Below are positions 23,761 through 30,580 of a DNA stretch of 30,580 nucleotides, piece after piece (within the stretch, counting starts at the first letter, position 1; each line of letters starts with the position of its first letter). The notes beneath the pieces were generated by a model. The model had not been told where the DNA came from. It ran no database searches and saw only the letters and a program-made list of their open reading frames with translations. The translations under genes were made by a program, and so were the position numbers. The DNA lies in assembly GCA_964409355.1 (NCBI GenBank), contig CAYPDC010000042.1:1-30580 (forward strand), in the 5' to 3' direction. The stretch comes from PCC-10605 sp964409355 (GTDB taxonomy: Bacteria; Cyanobacteriota; Cyanobacteriia; Cyanobacteriales; Cyanobacteriaceae).

Positions 23761-23888
23761 GTCATCACCCTTTCCCCTTATCACCCCTTCCCCTCATCAC
23801 CCCTTCCCCTCATCACCCCTTCCCCTTATCACCCCTTCCCCTTATCACCCCTTCCCCTCATCACCCCTTCCCCTCATCACCCTAATTC
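23761..23888. repeat. 16-bp tandem repeat array, eight units
   Basis: There are eight 16-bp units of the form CTYATCACCCCTTCCC. The six complete inner units follow the order T, C, C, T, T, C at the variable base and the partial last unit also has C; the first and last units are degenerate. The array ends 30 bases before the start codon of the GtrB-like gene. Related pyrimidine-rich words lie at about 28422-28449. Confidence 0.92.
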
Positions 23889-23918
23889 ATCCCCTAATTC
23901 AGCAACTCCCATTCCTCT

Positions 23919-24875
23919 ATGGATTTATCATTAGTCATACCCATTTATAACGAAGCGGAAAATATCCCTCTTCTCATTAACTCCATTACTCAAAGCCTTA
24001 AGGATAGCCATTTAACCTACGAAATTATCTGCGTGGATGATGGTTCTCAAGATGGATCTACAAATGTATTAAAAGACATCGCAGTTAATAATCCTTATCT
24101 CAAAGCCATTATACTTAGACGCAATTATGGGCAAACTCCCGCCATGGCGGCAGGTTTTGAAAATGCCACGGGAAAAGTGATCATTACTCTTGATGGCGAT
24201 TTACAAAATGATCCTGCTGATATACCTTTACTGTTAGAGACACTAGAAAAAGGTTATGATTTGGTAAGCGGATGGCGCAAACACCGTCAAGATGATGCTT
24301 TAACCCGTCTTTTACCCTCCAAAATCGCCAATGGAATTATTGGCAAAATTACAGGAGTCAAGTTACATGATTACGGTTGTTCCCTTAAAGCCTACCGTCA
24401 AGAGTTAATTGCCGATATGAATTTGTACGGAGAATTACATCGTTTTTTACCGGCTTTAGCCTATATTGAAGGAGCAAAAATCACCGAAATTCCTGTTAAT
24501 CATCATCCCCGTCGCTTCGGTAAAAGTAAGTATGGTTTAGGACGCACTTTTCGGGTAATTATGGACTTACTTACTGTCTTTTTTATCAAAAAATTCCTCA
24601 CCCGTCCCATGCACGTTTTTGGCTTTTTTGGCTTAATCTCGATGATTTTAGGCTTTTTGATTGGTGTTTATCTCACTTTCATTAAGTTAGGTTTAGGACA
24701 AAGTATCGGCGATCGCCCCTTACTGATATTATGTGTCTTGTTAATCTTAACGGGAGTGCAGTTATTTTCCTTTGGTTTATTAGGGGAGTTGTTGATGCGC
24801 ACCTATCACGAATCCCAAAACCGTCCTATTTACCGTATTCGGGAGATGATTAATTTGAACATAAGCAAAAAATAA
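23919..24875 (+). CDS. GtrB/bactoprenol-type family 2 glycosyltransferase
   Basis: This enzyme should transfer a sugar (often glucose) to undecaprenyl phosphate for later use in surface polymers. The GT-A domain has LSLVIPIYNEAENIPLLI, VDDGSQDGS and the catalytic LDGDLQNDP. RRFGKSKYGLGRTFRVIMDL marks the region before two C-terminal membrane helices (about 232-255 and 266-292). The length of 318 residues is normal. It has no visible ribosome site, since the leader is mostly the 16-bp repeat array. The GAF-domain gene follows after 58 bases on the same strand. Confidence 0.92.
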   Translation: MDLSLVIPIYNEAENIPLLINSITQSLKDSHLTYEIICVDDGSQDGSTNVLKDIAVNNPYLKAIILRRNYGQTPAMAAGFENATGKVIITLDGDLQNDPADIPLLLETLEKGYDLVSGWRKHRQDDALTRLLPSKIANGIIGKITGVKLHDYGCSLKAYRQELIADMNLYGELHRFLPALAYIEGAKITEIPVNHHPRRFGKSKYGLGRTFRVIMDLLTVFFIKKFLTRPMHVFGFFGLISMILGFLIGVYLTFIKLGLGQSIGDRPLLILCVLLILTGVQLFSFGLLGELLMRTYHESQNRPIYRIREMINLNISKK

Positions 24876-24933
24876 TCAAGTTAAAAAGTTCCGAAGGAAT
24901 TATACTGAAAAAATAGTTGATCTAATAAAACGG

Positions 24934-26376
24934 ATGAGCAGATTTCTATTTTGTCCTTGGCAAAAAAACATAGCCTTAGAAATTGAAGCAAAAAGACAAA
25001 AGGCGATCGCATCGTTGGATTTAGAGAAAGAAAAAATATTTCCTTTATTTGATGAAGCAACACAAACTGTCGCTGATTGCCTCAATTTTCCCATCTGTTG
25101 TTTAGGGATTGTAACAAGTAAAGAATACAGGATCAAGTCAGCTTACGGTTTATCTCATCTCGGTTTAATGAATCAATTAGCACAATCAAGAAAAATCGAT
25201 CGAGAGGAGACTTATGCCATCCATGTTATCGACAGCATTAATTTTTTATCCATCGAAAACACCTTTACGGATTCTTTCTTTAGTCAAAGTCTTTTGTGTC
25301 AAAAATATGGCATTGTTTCCTATCTAGGTGTACCCCTAATAGTCAATACTGGAGAATGTATTGGGTGTTTAGAAATTTTCGACACCCGGTTTCGTCAATT
25401 CACTCAAGCAGATATTAATTTTCTCATGATCACCGCCCGTTGGGGCATAGCAGAATACGAGTGCAGTATTTTACGAAAAAAAATTATTACCCCCGTCAAT
25501 ACATCAGAAAACAAAAAAAAATCAATCCCAAAAATACAGAAACCCACAGGGGAGGAAACATCAGTAACCCAGACTCAATCAACGGCAAATTCCGAACAAT
25601 ATATCAGGGAATTAAGTTTTCAACTACTAAATCAACTGACACAAAAATTATCTATTCCTCTCACCTCGATTATTGGGATGTCTAGTGTCTTAAAACAGGG
25701 AATCTATGGACAACTCAATAACAAACAAACAGAATATTTACAAATTATCCATGATAGTGGACAAGAAATGAGTGTGTTAGTAGATGAAATCGCTAAATTG
25801 ACTAATGTTAAAAGTGAGGTTATATTAGAATACAGTCCTGTGGACTTAGAAAATATAGGGCAACAAGTTATTCAAAGTTTAGAATCTAGTGCCCAAAATC
25901 GAGAACATAGTTTAGAATTATCGATCGAACCGGGAGAAAAAGTTTGGCATTTAGATCGAGGAAAATTTAAAAAAACCCTTTACTATCTTATTAATACTAT
26001 CATTGAGGGTTCAAGAAGCGGAGGAGAAATCCATTTGCACATCTCCCGTCGAGGAGAAAACCTGAGAGTTACTTGCCGAGTGAATCATCCTTGGCTAGGT
26101 GAGGGAATTTCCCTCGAAAAAGTCAATCTTTATCAGGAAGTCTTAAACAGTAAAGGATTAAGATTAAATTTATCTACAGATCAGAAAAATTTAAGCCCGG
26201 AAAATAACAATCTCACTAACTATAATTATGATTTAGTCTGCCTTTCTTTCAGCACTTATCTAGCTAACTTACAAGGAGGTAATATCTCGTTAAAAGGTTC
26301 GGTAGAATCAGGGTATCGTTTTATTTTATCGATTCCCATTCCTAAACCCAAAAACAACCCCAGTTCGATGGAATAA
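24934..26376 (+). CDS. GAF domain protein with degenerate histidine kinase core
   Basis: The N-terminal part (about 35-180) is a GAF domain (ICCLGIVTSKEYRIKSAYGL, later YLGVPLIVNTGECIGCLEIF). After a low-complexity linker (185-222) comes a DHp/HisKA-like helix pair: LLNQLTQKLSIPLTSIIGMS, where Gln237 stands in place of the phosphorylated His. The ATPase-like region keeps the fold outline (LDRGKFKKTLYYLINTIIEG, RFILSIPIP), but its N and G boxes are not recognisable. It is therefore probably a pseudokinase that senses a ligand and works by binding partners. No response regulator is adjacent. It may be co-transcribed with the preceding glycosyltransferase gene (58-base gap). Confidence 0.85.
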   Translation: MSRFLFCPWQKNIALEIEAKRQKAIASLDLEKEKIFPLFDEATQTVADCLNFPICCLGIVTSKEYRIKSAYGLSHLGLMNQLAQSRKIDREETYAIHVIDSINFLSIENTFTDSFFSQSLLCQKYGIVSYLGVPLIVNTGECIGCLEIFDTRFRQFTQADINFLMITARWGIAEYECSILRKKIITPVNTSENKKKSIPKIQKPTGEETSVTQTQSTANSEQYIRELSFQLLNQLTQKLSIPLTSIIGMSSVLKQGIYGQLNNKQTEYLQIIHDSGQEMSVLVDEIAKLTNVKSEVILEYSPVDLENIGQQVIQSLESSAQNREHSLELSIEPGEKVWHLDRGKFKKTLYYLINTIIEGSRSGGEIHLHISRRGENLRVTCRVNHPWLGEGISLEKVNLYQEVLNSKGLRLNLSTDQKNLSPENNNLTNYNYDLVCLSFSTYLANLQGGNISLKGSVESGYRFILSIPIPKPKNNPSSME

Positions 26377-26413
26377 TATCAGATTTAAAGATGAAGTATT
26401 CGCTACTGACTAC

Positions 26414-26755
26414 TTAACTTGATTTGTTATTTCCGCAACAAGTATCAATCCCTAAACTTTGTAAAATAATATCACTCACAGCATTGGCGATGGCAAATTC
26501 ACTGTAAAAACTTTTCTGAAAGTCAAAAGACTGCATTTCTGTTACAATGGCAATCACTAATGAGCCTAAATCATTTTCCCCCTCTAAACGGTGGCGGACA
26601 AAAATCTGGGAAGCCCGGATAGCAATGGTTTCATTCACTAACTCAGGGATAAATTCACTATCTAACCATTGATGTAAAGATTGCTTTAACCAAGTGCCTT
26701 CTTTTTCTGGATTTTCTACAGGGGGTAAAACAATAGGTGGAATTGGTTGAGACAT
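26414..26755 (-). CDS. Conserved hypothetical protein
   Basis: The 113-residue soluble protein was not recognised. It starts with a Pro-rich stretch (MSQPIPPIVLPPVENPEKEG) and then has mainly helical sequence with WLDSEFIPELVNETIAIRAS. It ends in a Cys pair (DTCCGNNKSS) that might bind metal. It is divergent from aat with 56 bases between the starts. No function is proposed. Confidence 0.7.
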   Translation of the reverse strand: MSQPIPPIVLPPVENPEKEGTWLKQSLHQWLDSEFIPELVNETIAIRASQIFVRHRLEGENDLGSLVIAIVTEMQSFDFQKSFYSEFAIANAVSDIILQSLGIDTCCGNNKSS

Positions 26756-26811
26756 GATTAAATATTAGTAGATGTTTCCTTCTTAGAAATTATAAACATT
26801 TGGTTGAGCAG

Positions 26812-27393
26812 ATGATCGATATTCCCTCTATCATTCAGGGATATGCCCACGGTAATTTTTTAATGGCGGATGATCAACAACAATTAGGATGGTATTCTAG
26901 CAATCAAAGAGCTTTAATCCCCCTAGACGAGAGATTTCGCTACCCTAAATCCTTACAGAGGGTGATTAACCAAAATCGCTTTTCTGTGGCGATTAATCAA
27001 GATTTCTTGGGGGTTTGTCTTGGTTGTGCACAAAGAGAAACAACTTGGATTTCTCCTGAATTAATTTCAATTTATATGGAATTGAATCAAGCAGGATGGG
27101 CTTATAGCTTTGAAACTTGGTTTGAGGGAAAATTAGCGGGGGGAATATTAGGTATTGCCATTCGAGGAGCATTTATTGGAGAATCAATGTTTTATTCTGT
27201 ACCAGAGGCTTCTAAAGTCGCAATGGTAAAATTAGTACAACATTTACGTCGTCAAAATTTTGTTTTATTTGACGCCCAGATGCAAAATCCCCATTTAGAG
27301 CGATTTGGCTCTTATGTTATCGATAATCGGAAATATATGGGGTTACTAGCCCAAGCCCTTGATTGCCACTGCGATTTTTTGTCCCAATCCTAA
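26812..27393 (+). CDS. aat: Leucyl/phenylalanyl-tRNA--protein transferase
   Basis: Aat adds Leu or Phe to the N-terminus of proteins that begin with Arg or Lys, marking them for ClpS-ClpP degradation under the N-end rule. Conserved features are IIQGYAHGNFLMAD, LGWYSSNQRALIPLD, RETTWISPELI, the catalytic region FETWFEGKLAGGILGIAIRG and GESMFYSVPEASKVAM. The usual AHSVE is AYSFE here, and GYPxGxFPM is altered; the protein looks like a divergent cyanobacterial form. The ATG at 26812 is preferred over a TTG at 26800, though neither has a good ribosome site. It overlaps the convergent downstream gene by four bases. Confidence 0.88.
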   Translation: MIDIPSIIQGYAHGNFLMADDQQQLGWYSSNQRALIPLDERFRYPKSLQRVINQNRFSVAINQDFLGVCLGCAQRETTWISPELISIYMELNQAGWAYSFETWFEGKLAGGILGIAIRGAFIGESMFYSVPEASKVAMVKLVQHLRRQNFVLFDAQMQNPHLERFGSYVIDNRKYMGLLAQALDCHCDFLSQS

Positions 27394-27680
27394 GACAAAT
27401 TTAGCATAACATTTATTTTTTCGGGGGTTATGTTTTTTTCAATATATTGAGGATTGACGGGATTATAAGGACTTAAGATGCGATCGCAACTTACGATTAT
27501 ACCATCTGGAGATAAAATAGGGCTATCAGGATCAAAAGCAGTAAAGCCTGTTAAATTACTGGAAAACCCTTTGAAAATCATAACATCAATTTCTTCTCCA
27601 TTATCAATAGCATGAATAATCAAAACCTCTTGGGGGTTATTTTGGCTATATTTTTCCAAGTCGGCGAGAGGATTTTTCAT
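27390..27680 (-). CDS. Conserved hypothetical protein
   Basis: The 96-residue soluble protein has the pattern VLIIHAIDNGEEIDVMIFKG, then SSNLTGFTAFDPDSPILSPD and an IERN-like C-terminus. It resembles small uncharacterised proteins shared by cyanobacteria; the family was not named with certainty. It is convergent with aat with a four-base overlap (stops share TTA/TAA), so it probably is a real gene and not a shadow. A family B element starts ten bases before its start codon and could carry its promoter. Confidence 0.7.
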   Translation of the reverse strand: MKNPLADLEKYSQNNPQEVLIIHAIDNGEEIDVMIFKGFSSNLTGFTAFDPDSPILSPDGIIVSCDRILSPYNPVNPQYIEKNITPEKINVMLNLS

Positions 27681-27689
27681 TGTTACAAT

Positions 27690-27759
27690 AGACGTCTCCA
27701 GAAATTATAATTTTTGAACGGTATTTCCAGCTTCTAGCCCGATTTTTGGAGATGTCTAA
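27690..27759. mobile_element. Family B MITE-like element, copy 3
   Basis: This copy has the best-kept ends: TAGACGTCTCCAGAAAT at the left and the reverse complement of TAGACATCTCCAAAAAT at the right, about 17 bp with two mismatches. TA at both tips fits a TA target duplication. The inner AATTATAATTTTTG and CTTCTAGCCCGAT match copies 1 and 2. Confidence 0.75.
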
Positions 27760-28164
27760 TGTACTCCGAAAATTAAACACCCTCGCTTATCAGTTTAACA
27801 TTATCTGGATCATTAGGCGCAGCGACGATCGCTCAGTGCCACTTCGTGAATTTAAACCCACATTCCGCATATTTCAACAGATTACTGAAGTTAACACGAG
27901 ATAAGTATTGTTTAATTATGTAACCTTACAAAAGCTCACTGAGTAGCTTTAAAGTAAATATAAAATATAGGCTTATTTGTTATTTATTTATAATAGCGCT
28001 TATTTTATATGACTTCCATTTTCTAATACTTTTAATAGATGCGATCGCACCCTATACTTTCATCTTTGATAATTTTTAGCTTGATTTTTAGATTTATTTT
28101 ATTATACTGACTGTAGAAGAGCCACATTATTTAACTAATTTTATGATAAAGATAGAGTGATAAT

Positions 28165-28189
28165 GTTGGGTTTCGTGCCTCAACCCAAC
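28165..28189. repeat. Hairpin repeat (GTTGGGTT...AACCCAAC)
   Basis: An 8-bp perfect stem with a 9-base loop. This GTTGGGTT-type repeat is common in cyanobacterial and other genomes. It abuts the Uma2 remnant and may have cut it at that point. Confidence 0.7.
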
Positions 28190-28199
28190 CTACATTTAA

Positions 28200-28421
28200 T
28201 AGTTGTAATCCTGAGTCTAAATACTCCTGCATTTTTTCCTGTAATGCTTTTAATCTATCACTTTTTGATCTCAATTAAATGACAAAATGAGGACAAATTC
28301 GGGGGCTTCCTTCCCTTTCTTTTTGGCTTAAATTTTCCCATTTATCCAAAGATAACCAAGCCACATCTGGACTTCTATCACCTCCTTTTGGTAAACTAAA
28401 AATAGTCGATGAACTAAATAC
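28200..28421 (-). pseudogene. Uma2 family endonuclease remnant
   Basis: The minus strand reads VFSSSTIFSLPKGGDRSPDV, AWLSLDKWENLSQKERE and PHFVI, then a TAA (28275-28277), then in the same frame LRSKSDRLKALQEKMQEYLD and SGLQL. This is the middle of an Uma2-type PD-(D/E)XK protein. The stop stands where relatives have the catalytic Glu of FVIE. The N-terminus is missing and replaced by pyrimidine-rich repeat, and the C-terminus ends near the hairpin repeat. The gene is dead. Confidence 0.85.
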
Positions 28422-28696
28422 TTTCCCCTCATCTCCCCTTCCCCTCATTCATTACTCTACCTCAACCAAAATTTGCAAAACGAATTGTTACTGTAGCAAG
28501 ACTGAATCAGGATGTCTCGATTCGTTAGGAAAAAGTGACAAATGATGATTTTGAAGGTAGGATAGTTTATGATAATTTTAGTGGCTTTAAGAAAGATTCT
28601 ACGGTGGTGAGTAGTTGGTCAAATTAGGCTATTCTTCTCAGTTATTTTTGTATATAACGCCGTATTGCTTCATACTCCCAACTCCTAATTGAATTA

Positions 28697-29584
28697 ATGT
28701 CCAATTATGTTTATAAAATTTTGTTAGTTGAAGATAATCCTGATAATGTTCTGTTGATCGAAAGTCTTTTGTCTTCGGCCCGTCACTCTCTCCTAGCACA
28801 AGGGTGGGATTTTGTCATGTCTTATGCCAATAATTTAACTCAGGCTTTAGAAACTATTGATGATGAAGATTTTGATGCGATCGTTTTAGATTTGACTCTC
28901 CCTGATGGTAAAGGTTTTGAGTCTTTGTTAAAGTTAAAGGAAAATGCCCCTGATATTCCTGTGATTGTACAAACAGAATCCTCAGATGAAGCGGTAATTG
29001 TTAGGGCGTTTCAAATGGGGGCGAATGGTTATTTAAGAAAGACTGATTTAGATTGTCATTCTTTGGTTTATGCTATCCGATTGGCCATCGAACGTCAACA
29101 GTATATTGAGCGCTTGTCGGCTTTAAAGCAACAGAAACAACAACAGGAGGAGTTAGCTAGTTTAGAAAATTTAGCTCAATCCATTCAACCGAGTATTACC
29201 GCGAGAATGTTTGCTTCTTCGGCTTTAAAAGATAGTATTCCCGATGTTTTTGTGCAATTAACGACAAAATACGGCGAATTATTGGATTTATCTTTAGAGG
29301 AAAGGGCTTTTAAGGTGGACTATGACATAGCGGATGAATTACGACAATTAGCGGCAAAATTAGGCTTTTTTAAGGCTAGTCCTAGGGATGTAGTTGACTT
29401 ACATACAAAAGCCCTAAAGGAAAAGTGTCAAAATGTTAAATTAGCGAAAGTTCAAGCCTATGTTGATGAAGGTCGGTTAAGATTATTAGAATTAATGGGT
29501 TATTTGACTTCTTATTATCGAAAATATTATATCGGCTTAAGTAATCTTACTATTCTCTCTAATTCTGATTCGGATGATGTTTAA
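28697..29584 (+). CDS. kaiA3: Response-regulator/KaiA chimera, KaiA3-like
   Basis: The N-terminal part (about 5-130) is a complete receiver domain: Glu12-Asp13, the phosphoacceptor Asp65 in LDLTLPD, Thr93 and Lys115. A short coiled coil (about 135-160, Gln-rich) links it to a C-terminal part (about 175-285) whose end, VVDLHTKALKEKCQ followed by VDEGRLRLLELMGYLTSYYR, resembles the KaiC-binding domain of KaiA. This layout and the kaiB gene three bases downstream match KaiA3 (Sll0485) of Synechocystis, which works with KaiB3 and KaiC3 in a second, non-standard clock system. kaiC3 is not in the window. The alternative is a plain receiver protein with an unrelated helical tail, but the kaiB linkage argues against that. 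Confidence 0.8.
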   Translation: MSNYVYKILLVEDNPDNVLLIESLLSSARHSLLAQGWDFVMSYANNLTQALETIDDEDFDAIVLDLTLPDGKGFESLLKLKENAPDIPVIVQTESSDEAVIVRAFQMGANGYLRKTDLDCHSLVYAIRLAIERQQYIERLSALKQQKQQQEELASLENLAQSIQPSITARMFASSALKDSIPDVFVQLTTKYGELLDLSLEERAFKVDYDIADELRQLAAKLGFFKASPRDVVDLHTKALKEKCQNVKLAKVQAYVDEGRLRLLELMGYLTSYYRKYYIGLSNLTILSNSDSDDV

Positions 29585-29587
29585 CTC

Positions 29588-29863
29588 ATGAGCAACTATT
29601 TATTAAGGTTATATATAACAGGTAATTCTCTTAATTCTCAAAGGGCGATCGCCAATTTGTTAAGATTGTGTCGTGAGGAATTGAACAATAAATATCAAGT
29701 GGAGATTATAGATGTTTTGGAAGAACCGGCAAGGGCGGAAAGGGAGAAGATTTTAGTTACTCCCACTCTAATTAAGCAGTTACCTCCTCCTTTGCAAAGA
29801 ATTATCGGGGATTTGTCTAACCGAGATAATGTCATTTGTGGTTTAGATTTGATCGATCGGTAA
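29588..29863 (+). CDS. kaiB3: KaiB family protein, KaiB3-like
   Basis: This small thioredoxin-like clock protein should bind a KaiC-type ATPase after switching its fold. The start LLRLYITGNSLNSQRAIANL and the conserved ILVTPTLIKQLPPPLQRIIG and DLSNRDNVICGLDLI segments are KaiB hallmarks. At 91 residues it lacks the longer C-terminus of KaiB1. The start codon lies three bases after the kaiA3 stop with no ribosome site of its own, which points to translational coupling. It could also pair with other KaiC paralogues; the kaiB3 assignment rests mainly on the chimera upstream. Confidence 0.9.
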   Translation: MSNYLLRLYITGNSLNSQRAIANLLRLCREELNNKYQVEIIDVLEEPARAEREKILVTPTLIKQLPPPLQRIIGDLSNRDNVICGLDLIDR

Positions 29864-29888
29864 TTAAAACTATGGGAAAAATTAATGC

Positions 29889-30166
29889 TGAGAAGAAAGA
29901 TCTTTAATTGAAACAATAAATGATCAATGGCAAAACATATCACAAATAGTTCATTGATCTCATCGTAGCCCGGTTAATTTTTTAGTAAATGCCATCGCAG
30001 GATTAATTGCTTATACGGAAAAGTTAAGTGCGATCGCCATCAACTCAAACTTTTATCGGAATGCCCTCATTGTAAGGCAAGATTCAAGTTTCCTGCTTTA
30101 TGGGTTGATGGTTGGTGTCATCGTTGTTTTACTCCTTTTGCTAAGATGCAATATAGTCAATATTAA
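29889..30166 (+). pseudogene. Zinc-ribbon protein remnant with stop and frameshift
   Basis: One frame reads SLIETINDQWQNISQIVH, a TGA at 29955-29957, then SHRSPVNFLVNAIAGLIAYT and EKLSAIA. At the GCGATCGCC near 30030-30038 the sense continues in another frame as RHQLKLLSECPHCKARFKF, then PALWVDGWCHRCFTPFAKMQ and a TAA at 30164-30166. The last part is a CxxC...CxxC zinc ribbon. The parent family was not recognised. One stop and one frame change make it non-functional as a whole, though the ribbon part alone could be read from an unusual start. Confidence 0.6.
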
Positions 30167-30211
30167 CCAAAAATTAACATATAATGATATTGCCCCAATT
30201 GATTAAGATCT

Positions 30212-30547
30212 GTGCAAATAAATATTCAAAAACAAATAAAACACAAAAAATACACAGTTGTAGATTTATTCTCAGGCTGTGGAGGTCTTAGCTATGGTTT
30301 TGAATTAACTGATAAATTTGACATAAAATTAGCAATTGATCATGATAAAAAAGCATTAGAAACACTAAAATTTAACAAGCCTAGTATTAGTATTTTGCAT
30401 GAAGATATAAGAAATGTTAATACTGAATCAGTAATTGAAAAATATGGTTCGATAGATTTAGTGATAGGTGGTCCACCATGTCAAGGTTTTTCTATCGCTG
30501 GAAAAAGAGAATTTAAAGATGATAGAATTGACATACTCCCCCACTAA
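30212..30547 (+). pseudogene. 5' fragment of a DNA cytosine-5 methyltransferase
   Basis: The first 105 or so residues are the start of a C5-cytosine methyltransferase: motif I VVDLFSGCGGLSYGFE (SAM binding), IDHDKKALETLKFN, and motif IV with the catalytic Cys, VIGGPPCQGFSIAGKREF. The frame then runs into a transposon-like end at about 30528 and stops five codons later (ILPH and stop), so motifs VI-X are missing here. The start is a GTG with only a weak purine site before it. The rest of the gene may continue beyond the inserted element outside the window. The gene probably belonged to a restriction-modification or solitary methylation system. Confidence 0.85.
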
Positions 30548-30580
30548 ACCCTACGGGCTATAGTGGGGGATTCTGAACAG
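30528..30580 (-). mobile_element. End of an IS200/IS605-type transposon
   Basis: At 30538-30569 a hairpin has a perfect 9-bp outer stem (CCCCCACTA / TAGTGGGGG) and a small CCC-TAC-GGG inner stem. On the minus strand it reads GTGGGGGAGTATGTCAA up to the methyltransferase sequence. Subterminal imperfect hairpins and an end in TCAA are features of IS200/IS605 right ends. If so, any tnpA or tnpB gene lies beyond the window's right edge on the minus strand. Only 53 bases are visible. Confidence 0.65.

Larger units (their letters stand above)
27681..28696. other. Long spacer of mobile-element and gene debris before the Kai-type operon
   Basis: About 1 kb separates the hypothetical gene from the Kai-type operon. 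It contains a family B element (27690-27759), a hairpin repeat (28165-28189), an Uma2 pseudogene (28200-28421) and pyrimidine-rich repeats (about 28422-28449). After that, about 28470-28627 on the plus strand reads as a coding remnant with stops (KRIVTVARLNQDVSIR, stop, EKVTNDDFEGRIVYDNF); its family was not recognised. The stretch 27760-28160 is AT-rich with no gene seen. Confidence 0.6.

Noticed and set aside
23761..23888. CRISPR array
   Set aside because: The 16-bp units are directly joined with no spacers, so it is a tandem repeat and not a CRISPR array.

Overview
The window comes from an AT-rich cyanobacterial chromosome. The highly iterated palindrome GCGATCGC recurs throughout, and many families are typical of cyanobacteria: a Tic20 homologue, DUF3110, DUF1818, an Ssl1498-type membrane protein, a group 2 sigma factor, the bidirectional hydrogenase subunit HoxH, a NIL-domain ferredoxin and a Kai-type operon. 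Gene content and base composition suggest a unicellular form of the Cyanobacterium/Geminocystis type, but that placement is an inference.

Layout. Bases 1-9000 hold mostly housekeeping genes on both strands: a cellulose-synthase-like glycosyltransferase, a DUF3110 protein, a compact D-Ala-D-Ala carboxypeptidase, PlsC, Ddl, GatA, Tic20 and a fumarylacetoacetate hydrolase family protein. Bases 9200-12200 hold rpsF, a DUF1818 gene, tRNA-Pro(GGG), a sigma factor with a clear intrinsic terminator, and the Ssl1498-type gene. Bases 12300-17750 hold DUF29 and DUF3782 genes, hoxH standing alone, a MidA-like methyltransferase and a BrnT/BrnA-type toxin-antitoxin pair. Bases 17800-21450 (minus strand) form a surface-polysaccharide region with a Dpm1-GtrA fusion, a broken GT4 glycosyltransferase and an alpha/beta hydrolase. 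Bases 21500-26400 (plus strand) hold an RsbW-like ATPase, a NIL-ferredoxin, a tandem universal stress protein, a GtrB-like glycosyltransferase and a GAF pseudo-histidine kinase. Bases 26400-27700 hold aat between two unknown genes.

The right end is decayed accessory DNA around one intact two-gene operon. That operon encodes a response-regulator/KaiA chimera followed by KaiB and matches the kaiA3-kaiB3 arrangement of Synechocystis. Around it lie an Uma2 remnant, a zinc-ribbon gene remnant whose frame breaks at a GCGATCGC-like site, and a DNA cytosine-5 methyltransferase cut off by what looks like an IS200/IS605-type transposon end.

Intergenic DNA carries several short dispersed inverted-repeat (MITE-like) families. 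Family A is at 13813, 19107 and 20438; family B at 4639, 7415 and 27690; family D at 13692 with probable single ends at 2234 and 10479. Family C is a dispersed repeat of about 64 bp. There are also 7-, 8- and 16-bp tandem repeats. Some of these touch genes: a family A end supplies the stop codon of the GT4 pseudogene, two elements sit side by side upstream of hoxH, and a 16-bp array lies directly before the GtrB-like gene.
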